A program made the position numbers and the translations under genes. From Spartobacteria bacterium (GTDB lineage Bacteria > Verrucomicrobiota > Verrucomicrobiia > Chthoniobacterales > UBA10450), in the NCBI GenBank assembly GCA_003169975.1, contig PNAA01000024.1, forward strand, positions 314,924 to 378,923: DNA of 64,000 nucleotides. The letters are read 5' to 3'. Under the pieces are notes generated by a model. That model saw nothing but the letters and a program-made list of their open reading frames with translations, did no database searches and was not told the DNA's origin. Of the stretch, positions 17,467-26,343 are shown piece by piece (the first letter of the stretch is position 1; every line of letters starts with the position of its first letter).

Positions 17467-18003
17467 ATGTCACGGATTGGAAATAAAGCGGTCGAGATTC
17501 CCGCGAAAGTCAAAGTCAACGTCGCCGGCAGCAAAGTCGCGGTCGAAGGTCCGAAGGGAAAATTGGACTGGACTTTGCCGAAGGGGATCAAAGCAAATGT
17601 GGCCGACAACCAGGTCGCGCTGGTCCGCGATGCGGAAACGCGCAGCGTGAAGGCGCTGCATGGCCTCTCGCGGGCGTTGATCAACAACATGGTCATTGGC
17701 GTGAGCGAAGGTTTCACCAAGCAGCTCGAGATCGAGGGGGTCGGCTTCAAGGCCGCGGTGCAGGGAAAAAATCTTAATCTCAGTCTCGGTTTTTCGCATC
17801 CGATCCTCTTCCCGATTCCGACGGATATCAAAATCACGGTGACGGATAACACGAAGATCGCGATCCACGGCGCCGACAAAAAAACCGTCGGCCAGGTCGC
17901 GGCAGACATTCGGCGCTTCTATCCGCCGGAACCTTACAAGGGCAAAGGCGTTCGTTATGCGGGCGAGCAGATTCGTCGCAAGGAAGGCAAAACCGTCCAA
18001 TAG
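17467..18003 (+). CDS. rplF: 50S ribosomal protein L6
   Basis: 178 residues, standard length, two tandem alpha/beta domains. The C-terminal domain carries RRFYPPEPYKGKGVRYAGE, the signature of L6, which contacts the sarcin-ricin loop region where EF-G works. Three nucleotides separate its stop codon from the rplR ATG. Confidence 0.98.
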   Translation: MSRIGNKAVEIPAKVKVNVAGSKVAVEGPKGKLDWTLPKGIKANVADNQVALVRDAETRSVKALHGLSRALINNMVIGVSEGFTKQLEIEGVGFKAAVQGKNLNLSLGFSHPILFPIPTDIKITVTDNTKIAIHGADKKTVGQVAADIRRFYPPEPYKGKGVRYAGEQIRRKEGKTVQ

Positions 18004-18005
18004 TC

Positions 18006-18371
18006 ATGGCTACGATCAATCGAAAAGTCATTCGCGGGCGCATTCATGACCGCATTCGGCGGAAAGTTGCCGGCACCGCGGAACGTCCGCGTCTCTGTGT
18101 TTATTTTTCCGGGAAACATGTTTACGCGCAGGTGGTCGACGACGAAACGGGCCGGACTTTGGTGTCGGCCGGCACGACGGAAAAGGAACTGGGCGGCAAG
18201 GGAAAACACGCGGCCAATCGCGCGACGGCCGAGAAAGTCGGGAAGTTGATCGCCGAGCGCTTGCTCGCGAAGAAGATCGACAAGGCGGTTTTTGACCGTG
18301 GGGGCTTTCTTTACCATGGCAAAGTGAAAGCGCTGGCCGACGCGGCGCGCGAGGGCGGTCTTAAACTTTAA
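18006..18371 (+). CDS. rplR: 50S ribosomal protein L18
   Basis: 121 residues with the basic N-terminal 5S rRNA-binding arm, RPRLCVYFSGKHVYAQVVDD, and the C-terminal FDRGGFLYHGKVKALADAARE signature. Brings 5S rRNA to the 50S subunit with L5. Confidence 0.98.
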   Translation: MATINRKVIRGRIHDRIRRKVAGTAERPRLCVYFSGKHVYAQVVDDETGRTLVSAGTTEKELGGKGKHAANRATAEKVGKLIAERLLAKKIDKAVFDRGGFLYHGKVKALADAAREGGLKL

Positions 18372-18377
18372 TTATTC

Positions 18378-18935
18378 ATGGCATACGCAGGCAACCAAGG
18401 CAGACGAAGCGACTCACGCACCACGGACCGGACGCCTCCGGCAAGAGGCGACACGACCGAAAAAGTCGTGTTCATCAACCGCTGCGCCAAGGTCGTAAAG
18501 GGCGGCCGGCGCTTCAGTTTCAGCGCGCTCATCGTGGCGGGCGATCACGACGGCAAGGTGGGCTGTGGCTTCGGCAAGGCGAACGAAGTCGCGGAAGCGA
18601 TTCGCAAAGCCTCGGAAGCGGCGCGCAAGTCGATGGAAAAAATGTCACTGCACAAAAACACGATTCCGCACGAAGTGATCGGAGAGTTTGGCGGCGGACG
18701 TGTCCTTCTGCGTCCGGCTTCGCCCGGCACGGGCGTGATCGCCGGCGGCGGTGTCCGCGCGGTGGTGGAAGCGGTCGGCATCCGCGACGTGCTTGCCAAG
18801 TCGTTAGGCTCGAGCAATCACGCCAATGTCGTCAAGGCAACGATCGAAGCGCTCCGTTCCCTGCGCCGGCGCGATGAAATTTTGAAGACCCGCGGCCTTC
18901 GCAGCAACAACGTGGAGGAGGCGAAGCAATCATGA
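18378..18935 (+). CDS. rpsE: 30S ribosomal protein S5
   Basis: 185 residues. Double-stranded RNA-binding-like N-terminal domain ([20 protein letters not shown], then [18 protein letters not shown]) and C-terminal domain ([20 protein letters not shown]). It has a hydrophilic N-terminal extension of about 25 residues. The ATGA overlap with rplO leaves no room for the usual rpmD gene. Confidence 0.98.
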   Translation: MAYAGNQGRRSDSRTTDRTPPARGDTTEKVVFINRCAKVVKGGRRFSFSALIVAGDHDGKVGCGFGKANEVAEAIRKASEAARKSMEKMSLHKNTIPHEVIGEFGGGRVLLRPASPGTGVIAGGGVRAVVEAVGIRDVLAKSLGSSNHANVVKATIEALRSLRRRDEILKTRGLRSNNVEEAKQS

Positions 18936-19507
18936 TTCGGTTGCATAATATGAAACCGCGCCCGGGATCGAGGCATCGCGTCAAGCGGCTCGGCTGCGGC
19001 GAGAGTTCCGGCCATGGCAAGACGAGCGGCAAGGGCCACAAGGGCCAGAAAGCCCGCTCCGGCGGCAGCATTCGGCTCGGATTCGAAGGCGGCCAGATGC
19101 CGCTGATTCGTCGTTTGCCGAAGCGCGGATTTAACAACGCGGCTTTCAAGAAACATTACGCCCTGATCAATCTCGACGACCTGAACGAGTTCAAAGCCGG
19201 CACGGTGATCAACGAGCAGATGCTGCGCGAATCGAAACACATCCGTGGTCAGGTCGTCGGCTTGAAAATTCTGGGCCGCGGCGAATTGAAACACGGCCTC
19301 ACCATCGAGGCGGACCGGTTCAGCGAAGCGGCGCGCGAGAAGATCGAGAAAGCTGGCGGAACAGTGACGCTCCGGGAGCGGCCGTCGCTGACCAGCGGAA
19401 ATCGGTTCGAGCCGCCGGCAGCGAAGAAAGAAACCCCGGCTCCCGCGGCGGCGAAAGCCAAGGCGAAGCCGAAGAAACCCGCGGCGAAAAAGAAGACTGC
19501 TGAATAA
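18932..19507 (+). CDS. rplO: 50S ribosomal protein L15 with an Ala/Lys tail
   Basis: 191 residues against about 145 normally. The Gly-rich N-terminal arm ([20 protein letters not shown], then [10 protein letters not shown]) and globular domain are typical. From about residue 155 there is an Ala/Lys/Pro low-complexity tail ([20 protein letters not shown]). Starts within the rpsE stop (ATGA), showing that rpmD (L30) is absent here. Confidence 0.97.
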   Translation: MIRLHNMKPRPGSRHRVKRLGCGESSGHGKTSGKGHKGQKARSGGSIRLGFEGGQMPLIRRLPKRGFNNAAFKKHYALINLDDLNEFKAGTVINEQMLRESKHIRGQVVGLKILGRGELKHGLTIEADRFSEAAREKIEKAGGTVTLRERPSLTSGNRFEPPAAKKETPAPAAAKAKAKPKKPAAKKKTAE

Positions 19508-19534
19508 GCAGAACGTCTGAAGCGGACTTAGCTG

Positions 19535-21040
19535 ATGGTTTCGGCTTTTTTAAACAGCGTCAAAATCCCCGAACTGCGCCGGCGGATTCTGTTCACCCTT
19601 GCTGTCATCGTCATCGTTAGGCTGGGTGCGGCGGTCACCACGCCCGGCGTCAATCCGGCGGTCTTGCAGGATTGGTTCCGCACGTCTTCCCAGACCGCGG
19701 GTGGTGGCGTCGCCGCGCTCTTCAATCTTTTCAGCGGCGGCGCGCTCGAGAACTGCGCCGTTTTTTCGCTCGGCATCATGCCCTACATCAGCGCATCGAT
19801 CATGTTGCAGTTGCTGACCGCGGTGATTCCCTCCCTCAGCCGTTTGTCGCGCGAAGATGGCGGCCGGCAGAAGATCATGCAGTATACCCGTTACGCGACG
19901 GTCGTGCTTTGCATCTTCCAAGGCTATTTGCTCGCGGTCTCGTTTCAGCATCCGGAGTCGTATCACACGATGCTCCCCGGCATCAGCGAGACGACCGCGA
20001 GGCTGGGGATTCCGCTGGTTGATAACCTCGGCTGGTCTTTCCGAATTATTACCGTCCTCACCCTAACGGCGGGGACGCTCTTCCTGATGTGGCTGGGCGA
20101 TCAAATCACCGATCGCGGCATCGGCAACGGCATCTCGTTGATCATCACGATCGGTATCGTGGCCCGCCTGCCCGCCGCCTTGGCGCAGGCGTGGAAGACC
20201 TTCGTCCCTTCCGCGGAGACGGGCACCAGTCAGGTAAACCCGGCCATCCTTGTTTTGATGGTGGCGTTTCTCTTCATCGTCATCGCGGCCGTCATCGCCG
20301 TGACCCAAGGGGTGCGCAAGATAACTGTGCAGTACGCGAAACGCGTCGTCGGCCGGAAAATGTACGGCGGACAAACGCAATACATGCCGCTGAAGGTGAA
20401 CTACGCGGGCGTCATGCCAATCATCTTCGCGTGGGCTCTGCTTCTTTTCCCGACAACGATCGTCGGTCTGGCCTTCAAGAACAGCCGCACCGCCCAGGAA
20501 ATCGCCAATATGCTTTCGAGCGGCTGGCTGCATTATGTCGTCCTTGCAGCGATGATTTTCTTCTTCAGCTACTTCTGGGTGGCAACGCAATTCCAGCCGG
20601 CCCAGATTGCTGATGACCTGAAAAAATACGGCGGCTACATCCCGGGCGTGCGACCTGGAAAACCGACCGCGGATTTCCTCGATTTCACGATGACGCGGCT
20701 GACTTTTGCCGGCGCGATTTTCCTCACCATGATCGCGATCCTGCCCAGCCTGCTCAGTCAGGGACTGCACGTGCCGGTCATCACCGCGCAATTTTTCGGC
20801 GGCACCAGTCTGCTGATTATTGTCGGCGTGATCCTTGATACCATGCGGCAGGTGGAGACGCATTTGATCCAGCGCCACTACGATGGGTTCCTGCGCAAAG
20901 GCCGGATTCGCGGCCGGGCGTTTGACCGCTCATCCTATAGTCGTGGTGAGGCGGCGCAGCAGGGGACGCTGATGTGGCTTTACGTCGGTATCGCCGTGCT
21001 GGTCATCGGGGGCGTGGCCATTTTTCTTTACGGACGTTAG
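19535..21040 (+). CDS. secY: Preprotein translocase channel subunit SecY
   Basis: 501 residues with ten predicted membrane segments in the SecY pattern: SLGIMPYISASIMLQLLTAV (segment 2), the cytoplasmic loop RKITVQYAKRVVGRKMYGGQ, and the late GGTSLLIIVGVILDTMRQVE. Forms the inner-membrane pore with SecE and SecG for exported proteins, several of which are encoded in this window. It has a longer loop after the second segment than E. coli SecY. The adk GTG start follows its stop directly. Confidence 0.97.
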   Translation: MVSAFLNSVKIPELRRRILFTLAVIVIVRLGAAVTTPGVNPAVLQDWFRTSSQTAGGGVAALFNLFSGGALENCAVFSLGIMPYISASIMLQLLTAVIPSLSRLSREDGGRQKIMQYTRYATVVLCIFQGYLLAVSFQHPESYHTMLPGISETTARLGIPLVDNLGWSFRIITVLTLTAGTLFLMWLGDQITDRGIGNGISLIITIGIVARLPAALAQAWKTFVPSAETGTSQVNPAILVLMVAFLFIVIAAVIAVTQGVRKITVQYAKRVVGRKMYGGQTQYMPLKVNYAGVMPIIFAWALLLFPTTIVGLAFKNSRTAQEIANMLSSGWLHYVVLAAMIFFFSYFWVATQFQPAQIADDLKKYGGYIPGVRPGKPTADFLDFTMTRLTFAGAIFLTMIAILPSLLSQGLHVPVITAQFFGGTSLLIIVGVILDTMRQVETHLIQRHYDGFLRKGRIRGRAFDRSSYSRGEAAQQGTLMWLYVGIAVLVIGGVAIFLYGR

Positions 21041-21697
21041 GTGAAAAGTCGAATTGTGCTCCTCGGTGCGCCGGGCTCCGGAAAAGGAACGCAGGCGGAG
21101 ATGATCACGCGGCACTTCGCCATCGCAGTGACTTCGCCTGGGACCATCCTGAGACGCGAGCGCGATCTGGAGACGCCGCTAGGGCTGGAAGCGGATGAGA
21201 TTTCGAAACAGGGCGGCCTGGTTTCTGATGAGATCATTGTTCATTTGATCGAAGATTGGCTGAATCTGCATGGCCGGGATGGCTTCGTATTCGATGGCTT
21301 TCCGCGCACCGTGAAGCAGGCGGAGCGATTGAGCGAGATTCTGCAAAAGCGCAAGGCGGCGCTCGATCTCGCCATCTGGCTGGAGGTTTCCGAGCAGACG
21401 GTGCGCGACCGGATCGCCAGCCGGTTGCAGTGTCGCCGGTGTGGCTTCACTACTAGCCTAACGAGTGCGCATTTCGCCGAACGCCCGGTCTGTCCCTACT
21501 GCGATGGGCCGCTTATTCGGCGCAACGACGACGATGCGTCGGTCCTGCAAACGCGCCTCACGGAATTCAAAGCGAAGACCGAACCATTGCTCTCCTTTTA
21601 CGAAAAAGGTGATGCCCTCCACCGGATCGACGGGAATCGCGACCGGGAATCGGTCTTTGCCGATATCGTGGCCCTGATCGAGGAACGCGTGCCATGA
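21041..21697 (+). CDS. adk: Adenylate kinase (zinc-type lid)
   Basis: 218 residues, starting with GTG immediately after the secY stop. P-loop GAPGSGKGTQ near the N-terminus; FDGFPRT nucleotide-binding motif; the lid carries four cysteines (131, 134, 151, 154: CRRC and CPYC), the structural zinc form found in many bacteria. Interconverts 2 ADP with ATP and AMP. The position after secY is conserved widely. Overlaps map by 4 nt. Confidence 0.96.
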   Translation: MKSRIVLLGAPGSGKGTQAEMITRHFAIAVTSPGTILRRERDLETPLGLEADEISKQGGLVSDEIIVHLIEDWLNLHGRDGFVFDGFPRTVKQAERLSEILQKRKAALDLAIWLEVSEQTVRDRIASRLQCRRCGFTTSLTSAHFAERPVCPYCDGPLIRRNDDDASVLQTRLTEFKAKTEPLLSFYEKGDALHRIDGNRDRESVFADIVALIEERVP

Positions 21698-22470
21698 TTC
21701 CGATCAAGTCTGCCCGGGAGATCGACAAGATGCGGCTGGCCTGCCGGACCGCGAGCGATGTCCTCGAGCGGGTCGGCGAGTTGATTCGACCCGGAATTTC
21801 CACCAAGGAAATCGACCAGGCCGCGGCGGATCTGATGCAGGACGTCGGCGTGCGGAGCGCGTTCCTCGGTTATAGGCTCGGCCATCGGGTTTTTCCGGGC
21901 AACATTTGTATTTCGCTCAACGACGAAATCGTTCACGGCATCGGCAGCCAGCGCCGCATTCAATATGGCGACATAGTGAAGCTCGACATCGGGGTGGTGC
22001 AGGACGGCTGGGTCGGTGACACCGCGGCGACAATTCCGGTGGGGATGATTGACGAGCGCATCGAGAAGCTGCTCGCGGTCACGGAAAGCGCTCTGCAACG
22101 GGCCATCGGGCACGCTGCCGCGGGCGAGCGGCTCGGAGACCTTTGCGCGGCGATTGAGGATGAGGCGATGCGCCACCATTTCAGCGTCGTGCGGGAGTTC
22201 GTCGGCCACGGGGTGGGGCGCAAATTGCACGAGGAGCCGCAGGTTCCTAATTACGGCCGACGAGGCAGCGGTCCACGCCTCAAGCCGGGTATGACCCTGG
22301 CGATCGAGCCGATGATTAATCTCGGCGGATCGGGCGTGCGGCTGCTAGAGGACGGCTGGACAGTTTGCACGTCGGATGGTTTGCCTTCGGCCCATTTCGA
22401 ACACACGGTTTTGATTACGAAAGAGGAACCCGAAATCCTGACATGGCGCGCAAAGACGCAATTGAGGTAG
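21694..22470 (+). CDS. map: Methionine aminopeptidase, type I
   Basis: 258 residues with all five dinuclear-metal ligands in place: D98 (KLDIG) and D109 (VGDTAAT), H172 (VGHGVGR), then the Glu of LAIEPM and the Glu of FEHTVL. Removes initiator Met from nascent proteins with small second residues. Coupled by overlap to adk upstream and to infA downstream (28-nt overlap). Confidence 0.97.
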   Translation: MIPIKSAREIDKMRLACRTASDVLERVGELIRPGISTKEIDQAAADLMQDVGVRSAFLGYRLGHRVFPGNICISLNDEIVHGIGSQRRIQYGDIVKLDIGVVQDGWVGDTAATIPVGMIDERIEKLLAVTESALQRAIGHAAAGERLGDLCAAIEDEAMRHHFSVVREFVGHGVGRKLHEEPQVPNYGRRGSGPRLKPGMTLAIEPMINLGGSGVRLLEDGWTVCTSDGLPSAHFEHTVLITKEEPEILTWRAKTQLR

Positions 22471-22661
22471 AAGGCACGGTGGTCGAACTCCTGCCGAACA
22501 CGATGTTCCGGGTGGAACTGCCCAATGGCCATGGCGTCCTCGCTCACATCTCCGGAAAAATGCGGATGCACTTCATTCGCATCTTGCCAGGCGACAAAGT
22601 TATGCTAGAAGTTTCCCCTTACGATTTGTCGAAAGGGCGAATCACTTTTCGCCATCGGTGA
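22443..22661 (+). CDS. infA: Translation initiation factor IF-1
   Basis: 72 residues, [19 protein letters not shown] to ITFRHR, an S1-type OB fold that occupies the 30S A site during initiation. The start is fixed by the conserved [11 protein letters not shown] even though it lies inside the end of map. A good terminator-like hairpin follows. Confidence 0.97.
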   Translation: MARKDAIEVEGTVVELLPNTMFRVELPNGHGVLAHISGKMRMHFIRILPGDKVMLEVSPYDLSKGRITFRHR

Positions 22662-22686
22662 CGCGGAGACAGGCTCCGCGTTTTTC
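22662..22686 (+). terminator. Hairpin with T-tract after infA
   Basis: A 7-bp perfect stem CGCGGAG/CTCCGCG with a 5-nt loop, followed by TTTTT. It lies between infA and rpmJ, so it is probably a partial terminator or attenuator reducing transcription into the rpmJ-rpsM-rpsK-rpsD block. Confidence 0.7.
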
Positions 22687-22698
22687 GTCTCGTGAACT

Positions 22699-22815
22699 AT
22701 GAAAGTGCGACCATCAGTTAAAAGACTTTGTGAAGCGTGCAAGATCGTGAAGCGCAAGAATGTGGTGCGCGTGATCTGCAACAAAAACCCGCGCCACAAG
22801 CAGCGCCAGGGATAG
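22699..22815 (+). CDS. rpmJ: 50S ribosomal protein L36
   Basis: 38 residues, [20 protein letters not shown] to RHKQRQG. Zinc-ribbon type with C11, C14, C27 and H32, so this is the zinc-dependent form rather than the zinc-free paralogue. Ten nucleotides before rpsM. Standard place at the head of the alpha group. Confidence 0.97.
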   Translation: MKVRPSVKRLCEACKIVKRKNVVRVICNKNPRHKQRQG

Positions 22816-22824
22816 GAGATCGTT

Positions 22825-23220
22825 ATGCCCAGATTATTAGGAGTCGAAATTCCCGCCGATAAACGCATCGAAGCGTCGTTAACCTACATCTACGGCGTCG
22901 GCCCGAGCACCGCGAAGCGCGTCCTCGAGCAGACCAACATCGACCCGAACCTGCGGGCCAAGGATCTGACTCCGCAGCAGATCAACGAGATCATCCAGAT
23001 GATCACGAGCAACAAGCTGCCGATCGAAGGCGATCTCCGCCGCGAAGTGCAGAGCAACCTGAAACGTTTGCAGGCGATCAACTGTTATCGCGGCATCCGG
23101 CATCGCCGCGGATTGCCGGTGCGCGGGCAGCGCACCTCGACCAACGCCCGCACCCGCAAGGGTCCGCGCAAGACCGTCGGCGTGATTCGCAACAAGGATG
23201 CGAAGGCCGGCAAAGTTTAA
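22825..23220 (+). CDS. rpsM: 30S ribosomal protein S13
   Basis: 131 residues, with [20 protein letters not shown] helix-turn region and the basic tail [20 protein letters not shown] that reaches toward P-site tRNA. Preceded by a ribosome-binding site (AGGAG). A CCTAACGAA motif lies directly after its stop. Confidence 0.98.
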   Translation: MPRLLGVEIPADKRIEASLTYIYGVGPSTAKRVLEQTNIDPNLRAKDLTPQQINEIIQMITSNKLPIEGDLRREVQSNLKRLQAINCYRGIRHRRGLPVRGQRTSTNARTRKGPRKTVGVIRNKDAKAGKV

Positions 23221-23236
23221 CCTAACGAACTGAGAC

Positions 23237-23899
23237 ATGGCAGAAGATTCCGAAAACCAAACTCCAGCCGAAACGCCCGCACCCGAGGCGCCGAAGGCAA
23301 CGTCGACCAAGTCCAAAGCGAGCGCTCCCGAGGAACAGGCGACCAGCGCAAGCCCAGCTGATCAACCCTCCGATGCTTCAGTGACGGCGGAGGCTGCTCC
23401 CGCGCCCGCCAAGACGGAAGCGAAACCCAAGGCAGCAAAGAAATCGGCCAAAAAAGCAGAGGCGCCAGTGGCTGAGGCTCCGAAAGAAAATCTTTCGCTC
23501 GACCCGAACGACGTCGAGAAGCCGAAAATCATCAAGGCGAAAGGGAGCAAAAACATTTACTCCGGTTTCGCGCATGTCCTTTCCACTTTTAACAACACGA
23601 TCGTCACTATCACCGACCTGCAGGGCAACGTGATCGGCTGGTCGAGCGCCGGCAAAGTGGGCTTCAAAGGTTCGCGTAAAAGCACCGCCTACGCCGCCCA
23701 GATGGTCGCGCAAGACGCTTCCCGCCAGGCGATGGGTCACGGTCTGAAAGAAGTCGAAGTGCTCGTCAGGGGCCCCGGCGCCGGTCGTGAGTCAGCGGTC
23801 CGCGCGCTGCAAGCGATCGGCCTCGACCTCACGGTGATCAGGGATGTGACGCCGGTCCCGCACAACGGTTGCCGCCCGCCCAAACAGCGTCGCGTCTGA
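23237..23899 (+). CDS. rpsK: 30S ribosomal protein S11 with a long N-terminal extension
   Basis: 220 residues against about 129 normally. The S11 core begins at about residue 100 ([20 protein letters not shown]) and ends with the conserved [18 protein letters not shown]. The first ~95 residues are low-complexity Ala/Glu/Lys/Pro ([34 protein letters not shown]). No internal ATG or GTG near the core gives a standard-length protein with a better ribosome-binding site, so the extension is probably translated. Confidence 0.96.
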   Translation: MAEDSENQTPAETPAPEAPKATSTKSKASAPEEQATSASPADQPSDASVTAEAAPAPAKTEAKPKAAKKSAKKAEAPVAEAPKENLSLDPNDVEKPKIIKAKGSKNIYSGFAHVLSTFNNTIVTITDLQGNVIGWSSAGKVGFKGSRKSTAYAAQMVAQDASRQAMGHGLKEVEVLVRGPGAGRESAVRALQAIGLDLTVIRDVTPVPHNGCRPPKQRRV

Positions 23900-23933
23900 C
23901 CCGATTCAACGATTTAACGATTCACCGTCATCC

Positions 23934-24545
23934 ATGGCCAGATATACCGGACCCAAAACTAAAATCGCACGTCGTTATGGCGTGCCCCTTTTCGGACCTT
24001 CCAAGTCGCTCGAGCGTAAAAATTATCCGCCGGGCATGCATGGCCCGAAAGGGTCCCGGCGCAAGCAATCCGACTACGCTATCGCGTTGGGCGAAAAACA
24101 GAAACTGCGCTTCCAATACGGCCTGATGGAAAAGCAATTCCGTCGGATTTTCGAAACGGCGCTCCGGCGCCGTGGCGTGACCGGCGAGACGCTCTTGCAG
24201 CTTCTCGAGACGCGGTTGGACAACGTCGTTTTTCGGCTTGGCCTGGCCAATACGCGGAGCGCGGCGCGCCAGTTGGTCTCGCACGGGCACGTGCAGGTCA
24301 ATGGCCGGAACGTGAACATTTCTTCGTTCAACGTCAAAGCGGGCGATGAAATCACGGTCAAAGACAGGCCGAAATCGCGGCAGCTCGCGCAGCGCAACAT
24401 GGAGTTGACGCAAATTGCGCCGGTGCCGGATTGGCTGACGGTTGATCGGGATGCGCTGACCGGAAAAGTCGCGCACATCCCGTCCCGGGAAGAGATGCAG
24501 CCGATGGTCAACGAGCAGTTGATCGTCGAGTTGTATTCGCGGTAA
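23934..24545 (+). CDS. rpsD: 30S ribosomal protein S4
   Basis: 203 residues. Zinc-free form lacking the four N-terminal cysteines; contains the S4 RNA-binding domain (RLDNVVFRLGLANTRSAARQ). Primary 16S rRNA binder. It ends the ribosomal superoperon: the usual rpoA and rplQ do not follow, and the next feature is a REP pair and a convergent gene. Confidence 0.98.
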   Translation: MARYTGPKTKIARRYGVPLFGPSKSLERKNYPPGMHGPKGSRRKQSDYAIALGEKQKLRFQYGLMEKQFRRIFETALRRRGVTGETLLQLLETRLDNVVFRLGLANTRSAARQLVSHGHVQVNGRNVNISSFNVKAGDEITVKDRPKSRQLAQRNMELTQIAPVPDWLTVDRDALTGKVAHIPSREEMQPMVNEQLIVELYSR

Positions 24546-24559
24546 GCAACGCTTCGCTT

Positions 24560-24632
24560 TGTAGCGGCGGTCTATGACCGCCGATTCTTGGAATCCAGAA
24601 GCAGAGCCCGGCGGTCGCAGATCGCCGCTACA
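24560..24632. repeat. GTAG-hairpin REP pair after rpsD
   Basis: Left unit: GTAG plus CGGCGGTC-TAT-GACCGCCG. The right unit is its inverted counterpart ending in GCCGCTACA. Arms of 24 nt match at 21 positions. The right unit, read on the minus strand, supplies the TAG stop of the gene at 24628-24861. May also act as a transcription or processing end for both convergent transcripts. Confidence 0.88.
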
Positions 24633-24861
24633 ATTTCGCTGCGAGGAGCGCGAGAGCCTTGTCGTAGCTGCAGCGCGCGAGAAAATGCGCCAGTTGCGGA
24701 TCGACCGGCGGCGGGAGCGCTCTCTCCAGGGTCGCAATCTTGTCTGAAACCGATTTCAGTTTCTGGAGGTGGTTTTCCGGATCGCGTCGGCTCGACTCGT
24801 CGGCGATCAGCGCGAGCCGTTCACGGAGGGCGCCGGCCAGTTCGTTTTCGGGCGAGTTCAT
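24628..24861 (-). CDS. Small helical protein of unknown function
   Basis: 77 residues from ATG 24861 (MNSPENELAGALRERLALIA), mostly helical and charged, ending CSYDKALALLAAKL. Further in-frame starts exist up to 24891. The protein is acidic at the start and has no membrane segment. Its stop codon TAG is the second to fourth base of the GTAG tetranucleotide of the neighbouring REP unit, so the repeat defines the C-terminus. Not recognised; supported by codon pattern and clean spacing between neighbours. Confidence 0.6.
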   Translation of the reverse strand: MNSPENELAGALRERLALIADESSRRDPENHLQKLKSVSDKIATLERALPPPVDPQLAHFLARCSYDKALALLAAKL

Positions 24862-24933
24862 CGGGCGCATGCTTCTTGTCAAGGCACGCAACTAAAGCTT
24901 GAATTGGGTCGCAATTTTGCGCAAGCCTGCGAG

Positions 24934-25350
24934 ATGGCTGAGGCAGACACTAGACGGGTGCTCATCGTGGATGACGATATCGCCATCCTTCGCATCATGC
25001 GGGACACGATCCAGAATTTTCTGCACTGGGAAGTGGAGACATCGCCCAAGCCCGAGTACGGCTTCGAACTCGCATTGAAGAAGGACTACGATCTGATGAT
25101 CTTCGATTTTTCAATGCCACTGATCGACGGGTCGCTGCTCTTTCTGCTCATCTCGAAAGTTTACGAAAACGCCTCACCGCCGCGCAAAGTGCCGCCGTTG
25201 TTGCTCGTTTCGGGGCAGGGCTCTGATGAGCGTGCGCAGGAGCTGCTGAAAGAGGCGCGGGTCTACGGTTTTTTGCCCAAGCCCTTTACGATCAATCGGC
25301 TCCTGGAAAAGGTGAAAGAGTGCTTTCCTGAAGCGCGCGCTGTCGCGTAG
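24934..25350 (+). CDS. Single-domain response regulator
   Basis: 138 residues forming only a receiver domain. Acidic pocket D13-D15 (VLIVDDD), phospho-acceptor Asp58 in LMIFDFSMP, and the conserved Lys116 in LPKPF. No output domain, so it acts by protein contact or in a phosphorelay. The ATG at 24934 follows divergently from the small gene at 24628-24861. No histidine kinase is adjacent. Confidence 0.92.
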   Translation: MAEADTRRVLIVDDDIAILRIMRDTIQNFLHWEVETSPKPEYGFELALKKDYDLMIFDFSMPLIDGSLLFLLISKVYENASPPRKVPPLLLVSGQGSDERAQELLKEARVYGFLPKPFTINRLLEKVKECFPEARAVA

Positions 25351-25428
25351 GCGACGGCGGAGCAGGCGATCCTCTTCTCCGGTCACCGGCCGGTGCCGGC
25401 AGATTCTTCCCGGCCCGCCAGCGCCTCG

Positions 25429-25821
25429 TTAGGCGCGTTTCTTCGCTTCTTTTTGCAACTGCCGCTGCGCTTCCAGCCAGTCGTGCGCCGAGTCTCCCAG
25501 GATACCATGCTGCATCCGCCGCTCAGAGATGAAGTAGGCGCGCAGCCGAATTTCCTCGTCGGAGGCGGTGACTTTGCCGGGCGCGCGATTTTTGCGTGGG
25601 GCGCCGGTGCGCGACTTACGGGTCGAAACGGCTTCGGATCGTCCCTTGCCGGTGGATTTTGCGCTCCTTGCCGGTTTTACTCTTTTCGTTGCCTGGCTTT
25701 TTGCGCCGGCTGGCTGCGAGGAATGAGCCGCGCGATCGTCGTTACCGGTGGCCAGGCTCGGTGGGGCCGGTTTGGTTTCCGGAACCGCGGTCTCTTTTGA
25801 TTTTTTTGAACTTTTTGCCAT
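25429..25821 (-). CDS. DUF2934-domain protein
   Basis: 130 residues. The first ~85 are a basic, Ser/Lys/Thr/Pro-rich low-complexity region; the C-terminus holds the DUF2934 pattern (EEIRLRAYFISERRMQHGIL, then GDSAHDWLEAQRQLQ). Function of DUF2934 is unknown. The basic tail suggests nucleic-acid or polyanion binding, which is inference. Confidence 0.8.
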   Translation of the reverse strand: MAKSSKKSKETAVPETKPAPPSLATGNDDRAAHSSQPAGAKSQATKRVKPARSAKSTGKGRSEAVSTRKSRTGAPRKNRAPGKVTASDEEIRLRAYFISERRMQHGILGDSAHDWLEAQRQLQKEAKKRA

Positions 25822-25911
25822 TTACTTTTGCCTTAGGTCGGCCAAGCCTTTACCCACAAGAGCGCGATCTGGCAAGCGGAAACCGAGTTTCTCGCGGCCG
25901 TCACACTTCGG

Positions 25912-26343
25912 ATGAGGCATTTTGTTTTCAGATGGGCAATCACGACTGTGGCCGTCATGGTCGCGGCCTCGATCATCAGCGGGATTCGTTACGACAGCGT
26001 CGCTTCCCTGCTCGGCGCAGCGCTGATCCTCGGTATCCTCAACGCTTTCCTCCGCCCCATTTTGCTCCTCCTGGCGGCGCCGTTGATTATTCTCACCCTC
26101 GGACTTTTCATTTTCGTCGTGAACGCCCTGCTGCTCTACCTGGTGAACGATCTGGTGCATGGTTTTCACGTCGATGGCTTCTGGAGTGCCTTTTGGGGCG
26201 CGATCCTCATCAGTCTCGTGAGCTGGATGTTGAGCGCATTTTTTCGCGGCAGCGACGGCCGGGTCTATCCGATCACCCATCACGCGCAGATGCGCCGCGT
26301 CCAAGGCCGGGTCGTCGGGAGTAGCAAGCCGGGCGAATCATGA
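25912..26343 (+). CDS. Four-TM holin-like membrane protein (phage holin superfamily IV type)
   Basis: 143 residues with about four hydrophobic segments: WAITTVAVMVAASIISGI, LLGAALILGILNAFLRPILL, IILTLGLFIFVVNALLLYLV, and FWGAILISLVSWMLSAFF. The LNAFLRPIL pattern is typical of PF04020 proteins, widespread chromosomal membrane proteins of unknown role despite the holin name. Ends in a short cytoplasmic basic tail. Its stop overlaps the next gene (Anbu) by 4 nt, so the two are translated together. Confidence 0.85.
   Translation: MRHFVFRWAITTVAVMVAASIISGIRYDSVASLLGAALILGILNAFLRPILLLLAAPLIILTLGLFIFVVNALLLYLVNDLVHGFHVDGFWSAFWGAILISLVSWMLSAFFRGSDGRVYPITHHAQMRRVQGRVVGSSKPGES

Noticed and set aside
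24560..24632. Ordinary rho-independent terminator after rpsD
   Set aside because: No T-tract on either side, and the GTAG plus two-hairpin design matches REP pairs elsewhere in the window; a termination role is still possible.
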